DNA of 64,000 bases from Polynucleobacter corsicus (GCF_018688255.1 NZ_CP061314.1:1240001-1304000); one strand, 5' to 3'. Shown: positions 23,775 through 32,934, numbered from the stretch's first letter. Notes: generated by a model from the sequence alone, not told the origin. A program made the numbers and translations.

Positions 23775-24551
23775 TTACTGAGCCGTCCAGCCACCATCCA
23801 TATTCCAAGCAGCTCCACGTACTTCAGAGGCATCTGGACTGCAAAGGAAAACGGCTAATGCAGCTAATTGCTCTGGGGCCACGAATTCACCGGAGGGCTG
23901 TTTCTCAGACACCAAGGCTTTTTTGGCCTCTTCATTCGAAATCCCTTCACGCTCTGCGCGAGCATCTACTTGTTTTTGAACCAAGGGAGTTAAAACCCAA
24001 CCCGGGCAAATCGCATTGCAAGTAATCCCCGTTTTGGCATTCTCAAGAGCAGTTACCTTGGTTAAGCCCACGATGCCATGCTTTGCAGCAACATAGGCTG
24101 ATTTTTGTACAGAACCGACCAAGCCATGAACGGAAGCGATATTGATAATGCGGCCCCAGTTACGCTTCTTCATACCTGGCAAAGCATGGTGCGAGGTATA
24201 AAAGGCTGAGCTTAAGTTAATGGCAATAATCGACTCCCACTTATCTTCTGGAAAGTCTTCAACATTCGCTGTGTGCTGAATGCCTGCGTTGTTTACTAAT
24301 ATATCTAACGAACCAAAGCGTTTTTCAGTCTGCTTGATGAGATCCTCGATCTCGGCAGGCTTGCTCATATCAGCACCGTGATATTCGACCTCAATTCCAC
24401 AAGCTTTGATGGCAGCAACTGCGGCATCTTTATCACCAAAGCCGTTCACCATGATGTTGGTACCCTGCTTTGCTAAACCAATTGCCATTGCCAGACCAAT
24501 ACCGCTAGTCGAGCCGGTGACAAGGGCTGTTTTACCTTTTAAATGGGACAT
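23775..24551 (-). CDS. 3-hydroxybutyrate dehydrogenase
   Basis: A 258-residue short-chain dehydrogenase that interconverts (R)-3-hydroxybutyrate and acetoacetate with NAD. It has TGSTSGIGLAMAIGLAKQG for the cofactor, NNAGIQHTANVEDFP, and the catalytic Ser-Tyr-Lys in SVHGLVGSVQKSAYVAAKHG. The C-terminal lid (VQKQVDARAEREGISNEEAKKALVSEKQPSGEFV) and the end GGWTAQ are those of bacterial D-beta-hydroxybutyrate dehydrogenases. It would work in PHB turnover, in keeping with the phasin-like gene at 6 kb. Confidence 0.93.
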   Translation of the reverse strand: MSHLKGKTALVTGSTSGIGLAMAIGLAKQGTNIMVNGFGDKDAAVAAIKACGIEVEYHGADMSKPAEIEDLIKQTEKRFGSLDILVNNAGIQHTANVEDFPEDKWESIIAINLSSAFYTSHHALPGMKKRNWGRIINIASVHGLVGSVQKSAYVAAKHGIVGLTKVTALENAKTGITCNAICPGWVLTPLVQKQVDARAEREGISNEEAKKALVSEKQPSGEFVAPEQLAALAVFLCSPDASEVRGAAWNMDGGWTAQ

Positions 24552-24578
24552 ATTTATATTCGCAATATCAAATTAATT

Positions 24579-24603
24579 GCAAATCCCCAGGGCGGGGATT
24601 TGC
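24579..24603 (-). terminator. Terminator of the molybdenum hydroxylase operon
   Basis: GCAAATCCCC (24579-24588), five-base loop, GGGGATTTGC (24594-24603): a perfect 10-bp stem. On the minus strand AATTAATTTGATA follows. It lies 54 bases behind the large-subunit gene. Confidence 0.75.
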
Positions 24604-24656
24604 TTATGGTCAAAACTGGATATTACAGGACGCACCTCATTTAGGAGAGCTCTAAA

Positions 24657-27053
24657 TTAGACTTTTCCCAGGGCCTTGAGAATCTTTTCACAAGTAATGG
24701 GCTGGTCAAACACTGCCGTATTAAATGGCGCTAGAGCATCGTTAATCGCATTCTGAACCGCCCCAGGAGCGCCAGCAGTTCCAGCCTCACCAGCACCTTT
24801 TGCACCCAACTTAGATGACTGAGTTGGAGTCTCTACGTGAGCTACTTCAATATCCGGCATTTCATTGGCCATAGGCACCAAATAATCAGCCATACTGCCA
24901 TTCCGCAACAGGCCACTCTCGTCGTAGATACACTCTTCGAAAAGGACGCCGCCGATACCCTGAACAATGGCTCCGCGCACTTGCTCATCCACCAACATGG
25001 GATTTAATACCCGACCGCAATCCTCAACCGCCCAATGTTTTAGGAGCTTTACAAAGCCAGTATCCGGATCGACTTCAACATAAGAGGCTTGAACGCCATT
25101 GGTAAAAATAAATGGGTACTCTTTTTGGGTGTAATGACGTGTGACCATCAGATCAGCTGAGAATCCCACAGGCAAAGTATCTGTACGGAAATAACCTATG
25201 CGTCCAATCTCACTAAACGGCAGAAGTTGCTCCCCGGTGGCTTTATCCAACACATGACCACGGCGAACGGATAACTCTTCAGGCGATCTAGTTAGGATTG
25301 CACCTGCAAGTTTCAAGATGTTCTCTTGAAGTGCTTGGCAAGCCAATAAGACCGCCTCACCACCCACTCCAGCACCACGTGAAGCCCAGGTGCCGCCGCC
25401 ATAAGGAGTCACATCGGTATCGCCTGTAATGATGCGCACATTTTTAATGGAAAGGCCGACAGCATCAGCAGCAATTTGCGCATAAATACCTTCAGTACCT
25501 TGACCCTGCTCACCAACACCGATCAATATCGATACAACGCCGCTTGGATCCAGACGCGCAGAAGCACCATCCTGAGACGCGATGCGTGCCCCACCCACAC
25601 CATAGAACGCCGGACTTGGGTTGGTTAACTCGATTAGTGTGGCAAAACCAATTCCGCGATAGATACCTTTTTTACGCAACTCAGCCTGCTCTTTACGCAA
25701 AGCAGAATAGTCCATCATCTTTTCGATGGTTCGTAAGCACTGTTCATGTGACAGCACTTCCAACTTAATTCCGGAAATTCCGGAGCAAGGATATGCGTCA
25801 TCAGGAATCACATTGCGCTTACGAAACTCCAAAGGATCCATCTTGAGTTTTTGAGCCGCCAAATCAACCAAGCCCTCAGTCACAGCACAGGCAATTGGGT
25901 GACCTACGCCGCGATATTGGCAAGTAGGCGTTTTATTCTGAAACACCACATTGAGTTTGGCGCGGTAGTTTTGATGCTTGTATGGTCCGCCAACCAAGTT
26001 GACCACTTGGTTACCCTCGATCGCACTGGTTCTTGGGAACATGGAGTAAGGGCCAATGGCCGTGAGATCATCGATCTCAAAAGCTAGGATATCGCCCTCT
26101 TTATTGGCTGCAATACGCCCTTTAATCCGATGCTCACGCGCATGAATATCGCTCGTAAATGATTCGAGTCGATCCGCAACAAATTTAACTGGGCGCTCCA
26201 ACATCATTGCCAAGCCCACCGTTGCAAAATCATCGGGATACGCATGCACCTTAATGCCAAAGGATCCACCTACGTCTTTACAAATGACATGGACATCAGA
26301 CTCAGACAAGCCAAACTGACGGCAATATAAATCTTGCATCATGTGCGGTGCTTGTTGTGAGTGATACACCGTGAGACGACGATCGCCGGGATTGTAATCA
26401 GCAATTTGGCAGCGGGGCTCTAAGGTAACTCCAGTATGTCGGCCAAATCCAAAAGTAGCTTCAGCCACAATATCTGCTGTTGCAAATACTTCATCTACCT
26501 GACCAACATCCAAAGTACGGGTAAAGCAAAGGTTGTCACCCAGCTCAGGATGAATTACTGGAGTATCTGCATCCAATGCCGTTTCCATTGAAACTACTGC
26601 AGGTAGCTCTTCCCACTCAACATCAACGAACTGCAAAGCATCTTCTGCCTGTGCGCGCGTCTCAGCAACTACCGCAACTACAGGCTCGCCTTGCCAGCAA
26701 GCCCTATCAATTGCCAATGCATATTGAGGAGCAGATTTCATACCTGCAAGGTGACCTAGAGTGGCAACCCATGGCTTACACAGCTCAGCCATTTTCACGC
26801 CATCGACAATGGCCAGAACACCTGGCATCTTGCTAGCTTGTTCAGTGTGAATTTTTCCAATTTTCATATGCGCTACTGGCGAACGCCAATACACAACATG
26901 ACCCATCCGAGGTAGCTGAATATCATCGACATAAGTGCCCTGACCCTCGATGAGTCGACGCGCCTGATGGCGAGGTTCACTGCTACCGATATAGCGCTGG
27001 TCATTGGTTACTGGATCAAGTACCAATCCTTTGAGATCTACTGGCTTATTCAT
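24657..27053 (-). CDS. Molybdenum hydroxylase large subunit (xanthine dehydrogenase / CoxL family)
   Basis: A 798-residue molybdopterin subunit of the xanthine oxidase family, which hydroxylates a carbon of the substrate with water. It has the GEPVVAVVAETRAQAEDAL domain, GGSFGIK (about 262-268) and the catalytic glutamate E756 in GAKGAGEAGTAG. At the position where true CO dehydrogenases have AYRCSFR (form I) or AYRGAGR (form II), this protein reads QYRGVGHPIA (about 379-388). CO oxidation is therefore unlikely, and a heteroaromatic ring or aldehyde is more plausible. It is third in the operon with the FAD and 2Fe-2S subunits. Confidence 0.9.
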   Translation of the reverse strand: MNKPVDLKGLVLDPVTNDQRYIGSSEPRHQARRLIEGQGTYVDDIQLPRMGHVVYWRSPVAHMKIGKIHTEQASKMPGVLAIVDGVKMAELCKPWVATLGHLAGMKSAPQYALAIDRACWQGEPVVAVVAETRAQAEDALQFVDVEWEELPAVVSMETALDADTPVIHPELGDNLCFTRTLDVGQVDEVFATADIVAEATFGFGRHTGVTLEPRCQIADYNPGDRRLTVYHSQQAPHMMQDLYCRQFGLSESDVHVICKDVGGSFGIKVHAYPDDFATVGLAMMLERPVKFVADRLESFTSDIHAREHRIKGRIAANKEGDILAFEIDDLTAIGPYSMFPRTSAIEGNQVVNLVGGPYKHQNYRAKLNVVFQNKTPTCQYRGVGHPIACAVTEGLVDLAAQKLKMDPLEFRKRNVIPDDAYPCSGISGIKLEVLSHEQCLRTIEKMMDYSALRKEQAELRKKGIYRGIGFATLIELTNPSPAFYGVGGARIASQDGASARLDPSGVVSILIGVGEQGQGTEGIYAQIAADAVGLSIKNVRIITGDTDVTPYGGGTWASRGAGVGGEAVLLACQALQENILKLAGAILTRSPEELSVRRGHVLDKATGEQLLPFSEIGRIGYFRTDTLPVGFSADLMVTRHYTQKEYPFIFTNGVQASYVEVDPDTGFVKLLKHWAVEDCGRVLNPMLVDEQVRGAIVQGIGGVLFEECIYDESGLLRNGSMADYLVPMANEMPDIEVAHVETPTQSSKLGAKGAGEAGTAGAPGAVQNAINDALAPFNTAVFDQPITCEKILKALGKV

Positions 27054-27073
27054 AATCAGTTTTCCCAGTCTTC

Positions 27074-27583
27074 TTAAGCGAGAGCAACAACAGGTTTAAT
27101 TTTTTCACCTTTGGCGCGAGCTTGAAGCACGGCCATGATGGCGTCTACTATGGAATGGTAGCCAGTGCATCGGCAGTAGTTTCCAGAGATCCATTCACGA
27201 ACTTCTTCACGAGTAGATTGAGGTAGTTTTTCTACTAATTCAGCTGCAGCAAGCAACATCCCAGAAGAGCAGAAACCACATTGCATTGCGTTATGGCGCA
27301 TGAAGGCTTCTTGTAGATCTGCTAATGCCCCGCTCTTAGTCAATCCCTCGATTGTTTCCACTACACACCCATTAGCCTGTACGGCCAGATATAAACAACC
27401 GCGAATAATTTTTCCATCCACCTTCACGGTGCAGGCGCCACAAGCCCCCTGCTCACAACCGAGGTGCGGACCCTTGAGATGGAGATCTTCTCGCAAAAAA
27501 TCCACTAAATGACGACGCGGCTCAATCTCAGCATTGACTGTCAAACCATTGACAGTCATCGTAATTTTCTTCTTTAAGCTCAT
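27074..27583 (-). CDS. Molybdenum hydroxylase 2Fe-2S subunit (CoxS type)
   Basis: A 169-residue iron-sulfur subunit with two [2Fe-2S] clusters. The N-terminal plant-ferredoxin-like cluster is in GCEQGACGACTVKVDGKIIRGC, and the C-terminal helical cluster in QCGFCSSGM and GNYCRCTGYHSIVDAI. It passes electrons from the molybdenum centre to the FAD subunit. It lies 20 bases before the large-subunit gene. Length is normal for the family. Confidence 0.95.
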   Translation of the reverse strand: MSLKKKITMTVNGLTVNAEIEPRRHLVDFLREDLHLKGPHLGCEQGACGACTVKVDGKIIRGCLYLAVQANGCVVETIEGLTKSGALADLQEAFMRHNAMQCGFCSSGMLLAAAELVEKLPQSTREEVREWISGNYCRCTGYHSIVDAIMAVLQARAKGEKIKPVVALA

Positions 27584-27625
27584 TGGAATCTCCGAACTAG
27601 ATTTATCTTTTTATATATTGATTAC

Positions 27626-28480
27626 TTAAGCAATTAAGTGCTTTAAGCCACGCTCTAATAAAACACCAATTAGATGTTGCTTAGTTTGGGCGCTATTAGT
27701 GATATCTGCGATCGACTCAATCTCTTGCCTTGCGGCGCCAACTGCATTCGCAATTAATTCGTCATTAAGGGGCTTACCATCTACCAAGGCTTGAGCCTTT
27801 TTCGCCATGATCGGTGTAGCGCAAACAGAGAAGAAAGTGAAAGTGCAATCACTTAGAACATTACCCGCCTTATTGGCAACTAAGGCTACCCCCGCAATCG
27901 CATAGTCTCCATGGCGACGAGCTAGCTCATGGAAATAAAACACCTGATTACTACTCGCGATCGGGATTTCTGTTGCTATCAGAATTTCATTGGGCTCTAA
28001 GGAAGTGGTGTAGAGATCAATGAAAAAGTCTTGCGCTGAAATTCGACGCTCTCCATCAGGACCACCGATCAACATCGTTGCATTAAGCGCCAAGCTGCAA
28101 GCAGGCCATTCAGCCGCAGGATCTCCATAGGCTAAAGAGCCGCCCCAAGTTCCTAAATTGCGGATCGCTCTATGAGCGATATGTGGGGCTGCGGCCTTGA
28201 GAAGTGGTGCATGCTGCCCGATTAGTTTGGAGTCTTCAATCTCGGTATGGGTTACCAATGCCCCAATACGTAATTGGTCTCCGATAACTGAAATGCCTTT
28301 TAATTCGTCCAAATTTGTGATGTCAATCAGCATGCTGGGTTCAGAAAGACGCAGGTTCAAGGTAGCTAAAAGCGTCTGTCCGCCTGCAATCAATTGCGCA
28401 TCTTCGCCAGCTTCGGCCAACATAGCTAAGGCCTCGCTGAGAGCCTTCGGTTTTGCATAATCAAATGCTGCTGCTTTCAT
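27626..28480 (-). CDS. Molybdenum hydroxylase FAD subunit (CoxM type)
   Basis: A 284-residue FAD-binding subunit of the CO dehydrogenase/xanthine dehydrogenase type. It starts with AAFDYAKPKALSEALAML and has the two FAD contacts LIAGGQTLLATLNLRL (about 31-46) and RAIRNLGTWGGSLAYGDPAAEWP (about 104-126; the family usually has TIGGN). It is second in the operon, 42 bases before the 2Fe-2S subunit gene. Confidence 0.93.
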   Translation of the reverse strand: MKAAAFDYAKPKALSEALAMLAEAGEDAQLIAGGQTLLATLNLRLSEPSMLIDITNLDELKGISVIGDQLRIGALVTHTEIEDSKLIGQHAPLLKAAAPHIAHRAIRNLGTWGGSLAYGDPAAEWPACSLALNATMLIGGPDGERRISAQDFFIDLYTTSLEPNEILIATEIPIASSNQVFYFHELARRHGDYAIAGVALVANKAGNVLSDCTFTFFSVCATPIMAKKAQALVDGKPLNDELIANAVGAARQEIESIADITNSAQTKQHLIGVLLERGLKHLIA

Positions 28481-28520
28481 TGCGTCTCCTTCACTACTTT
28501 TATATTGACATTGCCTCGCA

Positions 28521-28997
28521 TTATTCAGCTTGCGGGTCTGACTCCAAAGGTGTTACTTCACCACCTAACTCTTTCGCAAATCGCTGAAAAAAATCATCCG
28601 CGATCTTTTTGGCGGAGGCGCTAATGAGTCGCCCACCAATTTGCCCTAGCTTGCCGCCAATGGAGGCTTCAGTAGTGTAGGAAACCAGGGTCCCGCCCTC
28701 GGCAGGCTTTAACTCAACACGTGAACGGCCCTTTGCAAATCCCGCAGCACCACCAGAGCCCTCAAAGGCCATAGAACAGGACTGATCTGGGATGACATCA
28801 CTTAAAAATAGCTTTCCTGAGAATCTGGCTCTGACGGGTCCAATTTTGAACATCACTTTGGCATGAATCTCCTCTGGAGAGATGCGACTGATTTCCTCGC
28901 AACCTGGAATGGACTTTGCCAGCACATCAATGTCATTCAAGCCCTTCCACACATCAGGGATTGGGGCTGCAATGAGCTGCTCGCCATTTAATTCCAT
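28521..28997 (-). CDS. CoxG-like SRPBCC protein
   Basis: A 158-residue START-fold protein of the CoxG family. It begins MELNGEQLIAAPIPDVWKGLND, followed by SIPGCEEI and KVMFKIGPVRARFSGK, which are typical. CoxG proteins accompany CoxMSL-type hydroxylases and are thought to help anchor the enzyme at the membrane or assist its electron transfer. First gene of the minus-strand operon, diverging from the TetR gene across 105 bases. Confidence 0.9.
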   Translation of the reverse strand: MELNGEQLIAAPIPDVWKGLNDIDVLAKSIPGCEEISRISPEEIHAKVMFKIGPVRARFSGKLFLSDVIPDQSCSMAFEGSGGAAGFAKGRSRVELKPAEGGTLVSYTTEASIGGKLGQIGGRLISASAKKIADDFFQRFAKELGGEVTPLESDPQAE

Positions 28998-29039
28998 TAC
29001 ATCTCCTTGGGGTTTGTACGAATAGAGTCTTATCTACCA

Positions 29040-29052
29040 ATTGTTCAACAAT
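29040..29052. promoter_or_regulatory. Candidate TetR operator 1
   Basis: ATTGTT-C-AACAAT, a perfect 6-bp inverted repeat around one base, lies in the 105-base gap between the divergent CoxG-like and TetR genes. Position and symmetry fit an operator for the adjacent TetR-family regulator. Confidence 0.5.
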
Positions 29053-29054
29053 GT

Positions 29055-29074
29055 ACCATTATTTAACTTATGGT
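29055..29074. promoter_or_regulatory. Candidate TetR operator 2
   Basis: A 20-base imperfect palindrome ACCAT..(TTAA)..ATGGT: five perfect end pairs and a TTAA centre. It begins three bases after the first palindrome. Either or both could bind the regulator, or it could overlap the -10 region of the hydroxylase operon. Confidence 0.4.
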
Positions 29075-29102
29075 CAATAAGGCCAAATTCGGATAAACCC
29101 TG

Positions 29103-29813
29103 ATGACAATGAGTTTCGATCGAGACAGTAATACTAGAAACAATGTTGCTATAGAAGCAGCTGAAAGTGGCGTGCCTGCACGTCGCAGAATGAGTACTGC
29201 AGATCGTAAGCGTCAGATTCTGGATCGCGCTATTCAGTACTTTGCAAAGTATGGAATTGATGGTCAACTCAGGAACTTAACAAAGGGCTTGGGCGTTACC
29301 CACACCCTGCTTTATCACTACTTCCCCACCAAGGATGCTTTAATCAAAGCAGTCTATGAAGATGTCTTCGAGTCACGCTGGAAGCCAGAGTGGGAGCAAC
29401 TACTCGATGATCAGAAGCTCTCTCCCGAAGAAAAATTTAATGCCTTCTATATCGACTACTCAAACACAGTACTGACCTACGATTTTGTACGTATTTTGAT
29501 TTTCTCAGGCCTCAGCGATCACTCTATCAGTGACCGCTTCTTTGAGTTATTACGCGATCGCTTATTACCGCGCCTTATCCGAGAAACCCGTAAACACTGT
29601 GGCCGTAGCTCGCGTAGCAAGCCTTCGCAACGAGAATTAGAGTTTTTAATGGGCTTGCATGGCGGTATCTTTTATATTGGTATGCGACGTTGGATTTATG
29701 GGCAAGCCATTTACGACTCCGGCAATCCCCATACCGAACAAGAAATTATTCAGGATCGCATTAGCTCTTACCTCTCTTCAGCAAAAACTTTATTTAATAC
29801 TGGTAAAAAATAA
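29103..29813 (+). CDS. TetR-family transcriptional regulator
   Basis: A 236-residue TetR-type regulator. The helix-turn-helix is in residues about 35-85 (ADRKRQILDRAIQYFAKYGIDGQL...GVTHTLLYHYFPTKDALIKAVYEDVF). The C-terminal ligand domain is unfamiliar. An ATG six bases on (29109) is an alternative start. It faces the molybdenum hydroxylase operon and is followed after one base by the VOC gene, so it probably controls the whole locus in response to the substrate or an intermediate. Confidence 0.9.
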   Translation: MTMSFDRDSNTRNNVAIEAAESGVPARRRMSTADRKRQILDRAIQYFAKYGIDGQLRNLTKGLGVTHTLLYHYFPTKDALIKAVYEDVFESRWKPEWEQLLDDQKLSPEEKFNAFYIDYSNTVLTYDFVRILIFSGLSDHSISDRFFELLRDRLLPRLIRETRKHCGRSSRSKPSQRELEFLMGLHGGIFYIGMRRWIYGQAIYDSGNPHTEQEIIQDRISSYLSSAKTLFNTGKK

Positions 29814-29814
29814 T

Positions 29815-30273
29815 ATGCCCAACTTAAGCCTAAATCACTTCTCCATTCGCAGCCTAGAGATTGAACAAACTACCAAGTTTTACTGTGATGTTTTTGGATT
29901 CACAGTGGGGCCTCGTCCGGATTTCCCTTTCCCGGGCGTCTGGCTATATAACGGTGATCAAAACGATTGGGCTAATGCCGTTGTTCATCTAATTGCGATT
30001 GATAAGAACAATCCTAATGGCTTGAAGCAGTATCTCGGCGAACGAGATCCTAGTTCTCTCTATGGCTCTGGGGCAGTAGATCACATCGCCTTCTTTGCCA
30101 CGGGATTAGAGGCCAAACTGGCATTACTGGAGAAGTTGGGCGTACCTTGCAGACAGCGAACCGTGCCCGCAATTAAATTACATCAAGTGTTTATGGATGA
30201 TCCTAATGGCATTGTGGTTGAACTGAACTACCCTGCTGCAGAAAAGGCGGCACTGGATGCCAAATCTGCTTAA
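29815..30273 (+). CDS. VOC-superfamily metalloprotein (glyoxalase/dioxygenase fold)
   Basis: A 152-residue vicinal-oxygen-chelate protein with two beta-alpha-beta3 modules. Probable metal ligands at the usual places are H8 (LNHFSIRS), H58 (VVHLIAI), H90 (VDHIAFF) and E136 (IVVELNYP). The superfamily includes glyoxalase I, ring-cleavage dioxygenases and epimerases. In this operon a role in ring opening or isomerisation is attractive but unproven. The start at 29815 directly follows the TetR stop; the upstream open frame is a shadow of the TetR gene. Confidence 0.85.
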   Translation: MPNLSLNHFSIRSLEIEQTTKFYCDVFGFTVGPRPDFPFPGVWLYNGDQNDWANAVVHLIAIDKNNPNGLKQYLGERDPSSLYGSGAVDHIAFFATGLEAKLALLEKLGVPCRQRTVPAIKLHQVFMDDPNGIVVELNYPAAEKAALDAKSA

Positions 30274-30279
30274 GTAAAG

Positions 30280-31518
30280 ATGGCCAAAATACTTGTCATC
30301 GGCGGATCTCTTGGAGGCTTATTTGCAGCCAATATATTGCTGCGCCAAGGTCATGATGTCACCTTGCTAGAAAAAGCCATCGGCTCTTTAGATGGCCGGG
30401 GCGCCGGAATCGTGACCCATAATGCTCTTGCAGATGCTTTAAGTGAAGCGGGTATTCAAGTGGATGATAGCCTGGGGGTTGCTGTAACGAAGAGGGTTAC
30501 CTTAGGCGTTGATGGCGAGAACCTGGGTGAAATGCCGCTCCCGCAAATCCTGACATCATGGAGCCGCCTATATCACCTATTGAAAGAGAATTTTCCAAGC
30601 GAGCGTTATTTGCAGGGTAAGAATGTCAAAGTGGTGACACAGGACTCTCATAGCGTTCAGGTCAGCTGTGAAGATGGCAGCACTTATCAGGCTGAGCTCC
30701 TGATTGCATCAGATGGCATACGCTCCACAGTTCGATCCCAGGTAGCACCAAACATCCAGCCTGAATACGCAGGATATATTGCGTGGCGTGGAGTGTGTGA
30801 TGAGAGCAATCTATCAAATTACACCTTAGACACCCTATTTAATTATTTTGGATTCTGCTTGCCTAATGGCGAACAGATGCTGGGGTATCCAGTTGCAGGA
30901 CCTGGTAATGACACCAGATCCGGCAAGCGTCGCTATAACTTTGTTTGGTATCGCCCCGCATCCGAGGATGATGAGCTAATCAAGCTGCTGACTGATTCGG
31001 ATGGTCACTATTATCCGACTGGTATCCCGCCACAAAAAGTCTCATGGAAGCACATTGCCGAAATGCGCACAGTTGCGCGCGATATTCTGGCACCGCAATA
31101 TGCAGAAATTTTAGAAAAAACACCCTCACCTTTTTTGCAAACTATTTATGACGTTCGTTCAGAGCAAATCGTCTTCGGTCGAATTGCCTTGATGGGTGAT
31201 GCCGCTTTTGTTGGTCGACCTCATGTTGGCATGGGAGTAACCAAGGCGGGTGATGAGGCGATGGTAATTGCACGTCACATCGCGGCCTTAGGAGCAACTC
31301 CTGCAGCACTCGAAGCGTACAGCGCGGAGCGCCTTGAGTTTGGGCAACAGGTTGTTGCAAGAGCCCAATACTTAGGGCGCTACATGCAAGCACAAGGTAG
31401 CAAAGGCAGCAGAGACAACAATAGCCTTCGTAGAAATGCAGATACCGTCATGGCAGAAACGGCCATCGATATCAGCACTTTGTTGGTGGCCGGAAAAGCA
31501 GTGCCTGAGTCACATTAA
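30280..31518 (+). CDS. FAD-dependent aromatic monooxygenase (2,6-dihydroxypyridine 3-monooxygenase-like)
   Basis: A 412-residue group A flavin monooxygenase. It has the FAD motif VIGGSLGGLFAANILLRQGHDVTLLEK (about 5-31), the DGIRSTVR loop and GDAAFVGRPHVGMGVTKAGDEA (about 304-325). The segment EYAGYIAWRGVCDES and the overall layout recall 2,6-dihydroxypyridine 3-hydroxylase and related enzymes that hydroxylate an already hydroxylated ring. That fits as the step after a molybdenum hydroxylase. The substrate is not known. It follows the VOC gene by six bases. Confidence 0.85.
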   Translation: MAKILVIGGSLGGLFAANILLRQGHDVTLLEKAIGSLDGRGAGIVTHNALADALSEAGIQVDDSLGVAVTKRVTLGVDGENLGEMPLPQILTSWSRLYHLLKENFPSERYLQGKNVKVVTQDSHSVQVSCEDGSTYQAELLIASDGIRSTVRSQVAPNIQPEYAGYIAWRGVCDESNLSNYTLDTLFNYFGFCLPNGEQMLGYPVAGPGNDTRSGKRRYNFVWYRPASEDDELIKLLTDSDGHYYPTGIPPQKVSWKHIAEMRTVARDILAPQYAEILEKTPSPFLQTIYDVRSEQIVFGRIALMGDAAFVGRPHVGMGVTKAGDEAMVIARHIAALGATPAALEAYSAERLEFGQQVVARAQYLGRYMQAQGSKGSRDNNSLRRNADTVMAETAIDISTLLVAGKAVPESH

Positions 31519-31622
31519 TTAAAACCCGTTGTAGATTTTCGTATTACTAGAGGCATTCAGTTAAGATTTATGAAATACAAAGTAGTCCCATTAACAAACT
31601 GCTTTAAATGGAGGAGACAACC

Positions 31623-32858
31623 ATGAAACAAAAAGTAACGAATCAAACGAGAAGAAAAATGTTGATCGGCGGAGCTGCTGCCGCAAGCACTCCACTGTGG
31701 ATGAATGTAGCCAGTGCCCAGTCTGAGACAATTAAGATTGGTTTTCCGACACCGCTAACCGGGCCATTTTCTGCAGAGGCACAAGATCAAGTAAAGGCAG
31801 CCGAGTTAGCCATTAAAGAATTTAATGATGCCGGCGGCTTTAATGGTCGTAAAGCTGAACTGTTGGTTCGTGATGACAAACTCAACCCAGGTGAAGCTGC
31901 AACACGTACTCTCGAGTTAATTGAAAAAGATAAGGTGAATTTTGTTGTGGGCTCACTATCTGCCGCAACCCAGCTTTCTATCAATGCTGTTTGTAAAGAG
32001 CGTAAAGTGCTCTTCAATTCAATTAGTCAATCAGATGCAATTAATGAAGCGAAAGATTGGAGCGTATACACATTCCACGAAGCACTCAATCCAACGATGA
32101 CAGCTGGTGCTGTGGCACGTTACTCTATTCCACGTTTTGGCAAGAAGATTGTGTTCCTCACTGCTGACTATGCTTATGGCCACGAGATGGTACGAGCCTT
32201 TGAGCGTGCTGGCAAGGAGATGGGTGCTACTACATTGGCCGATATTCGTCATCCTCTAGGTGCATCCGATTATTCCGCATTCTTGCCACGCATTAAAGCC
32301 TTAAATCCCGATATCTTGGTACTTTGTAACTTTGGTCGTGACCTCGTAAATGCGGCTAAACAATGCACCGACTTTGGCTTAAAGTCCAGCATGAAAATTG
32401 TGACGCCAGTCTTGCTCTACACTGCACGCCTTGCTGGTGGGCCAGAGGCATTTGAAGGTATCATCGGTGGCACTTCTTACTACTGGGGTCTCGAGGACCG
32501 TATCCCTACAGCCAAGACCTTTAACGATGCATTCCGTAAGATGTATAACGGTTCAGTGCCATCAGATTACGGCGCACTAGGTTATGCCGGAGTAAAAACA
32601 GTTCTCGCCGCTGTGAAGAATGCTAAATCTACCGACACAAATAAGGTAATTACTGCACTGGAGAATCTCAAGTACGACTTTTATAAAGGTCCTGAGTACT
32701 ATCGCAAGTGCGACCACCAAGCAGTGCAAACGGTCATTATTGTGGAATCCAAATCTAAAAATATGAAAGATAAGTATGACGTCTTTAATATTCTGACAAT
32801 TGAACCGACTACTGAGAAGAATATGCGTAGTTGCGCGGAGCTAGGCCACAAGGCTTAA
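31623..32858 (+). CDS. Liv-type ABC transporter substrate-binding protein
   Basis: A 411-residue periplasmic binding protein of the branched-chain amino acid (LivK/AmiC) type. The signal carries a twin-arginine-like TRRKML followed by IGGAAAASTPLW and cleavage near ASAQS, then IKIGFPTPLTGPFSAEAQDQVKAAELAI. The start at 31623 has a GGAGGA site; the ATG at 31608 lies just before that site. Many such proteins in Burkholderiales bind aromatic acids rather than amino acids, and the neighbours suggest that here. A hairpin separates it from the permease genes. Confidence 0.9.
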   Translation: MKQKVTNQTRRKMLIGGAAAASTPLWMNVASAQSETIKIGFPTPLTGPFSAEAQDQVKAAELAIKEFNDAGGFNGRKAELLVRDDKLNPGEAATRTLELIEKDKVNFVVGSLSAATQLSINAVCKERKVLFNSISQSDAINEAKDWSVYTFHEALNPTMTAGAVARYSIPRFGKKIVFLTADYAYGHEMVRAFERAGKEMGATTLADIRHPLGASDYSAFLPRIKALNPDILVLCNFGRDLVNAAKQCTDFGLKSSMKIVTPVLLYTARLAGGPEAFEGIIGGTSYYWGLEDRIPTAKTFNDAFRKMYNGSVPSDYGALGYAGVKTVLAAVKNAKSTDTNKVITALENLKYDFYKGPEYYRKCDHQAVQTVIIVESKSKNMKDKYDVFNILTIEPTTEKNMRSCAELGHKA

Positions 32859-32900
32859 ATCTGAAATTTTGGGGCAGATCATCTGATTTGCCCTGAACAC

Positions 32901-32934
32901 CTCCCCTGATGCTAATGGCTGAAGGGGAGTTTTT
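32901..32934 (+). terminator. Attenuator-like terminator between binding protein and permease genes
   Basis: CTCCCCT (32901-32907), a 15-base loop, AGGGGAG (32923-32929), then TTTTT (32930-32934), just before the LivH-like gene. Partial termination here would keep the binding protein in excess over the membrane parts, as is usual in such operons. Confidence 0.7.

Noticed and set aside
24657..28997. Aerobic carbon monoxide dehydrogenase operon
   Set aside because: Subunit layout matches, but the large subunit lacks the AYRCSFR loop and the form II AYRGAGR loop, and no coxDEF maturation genes are present in the window.
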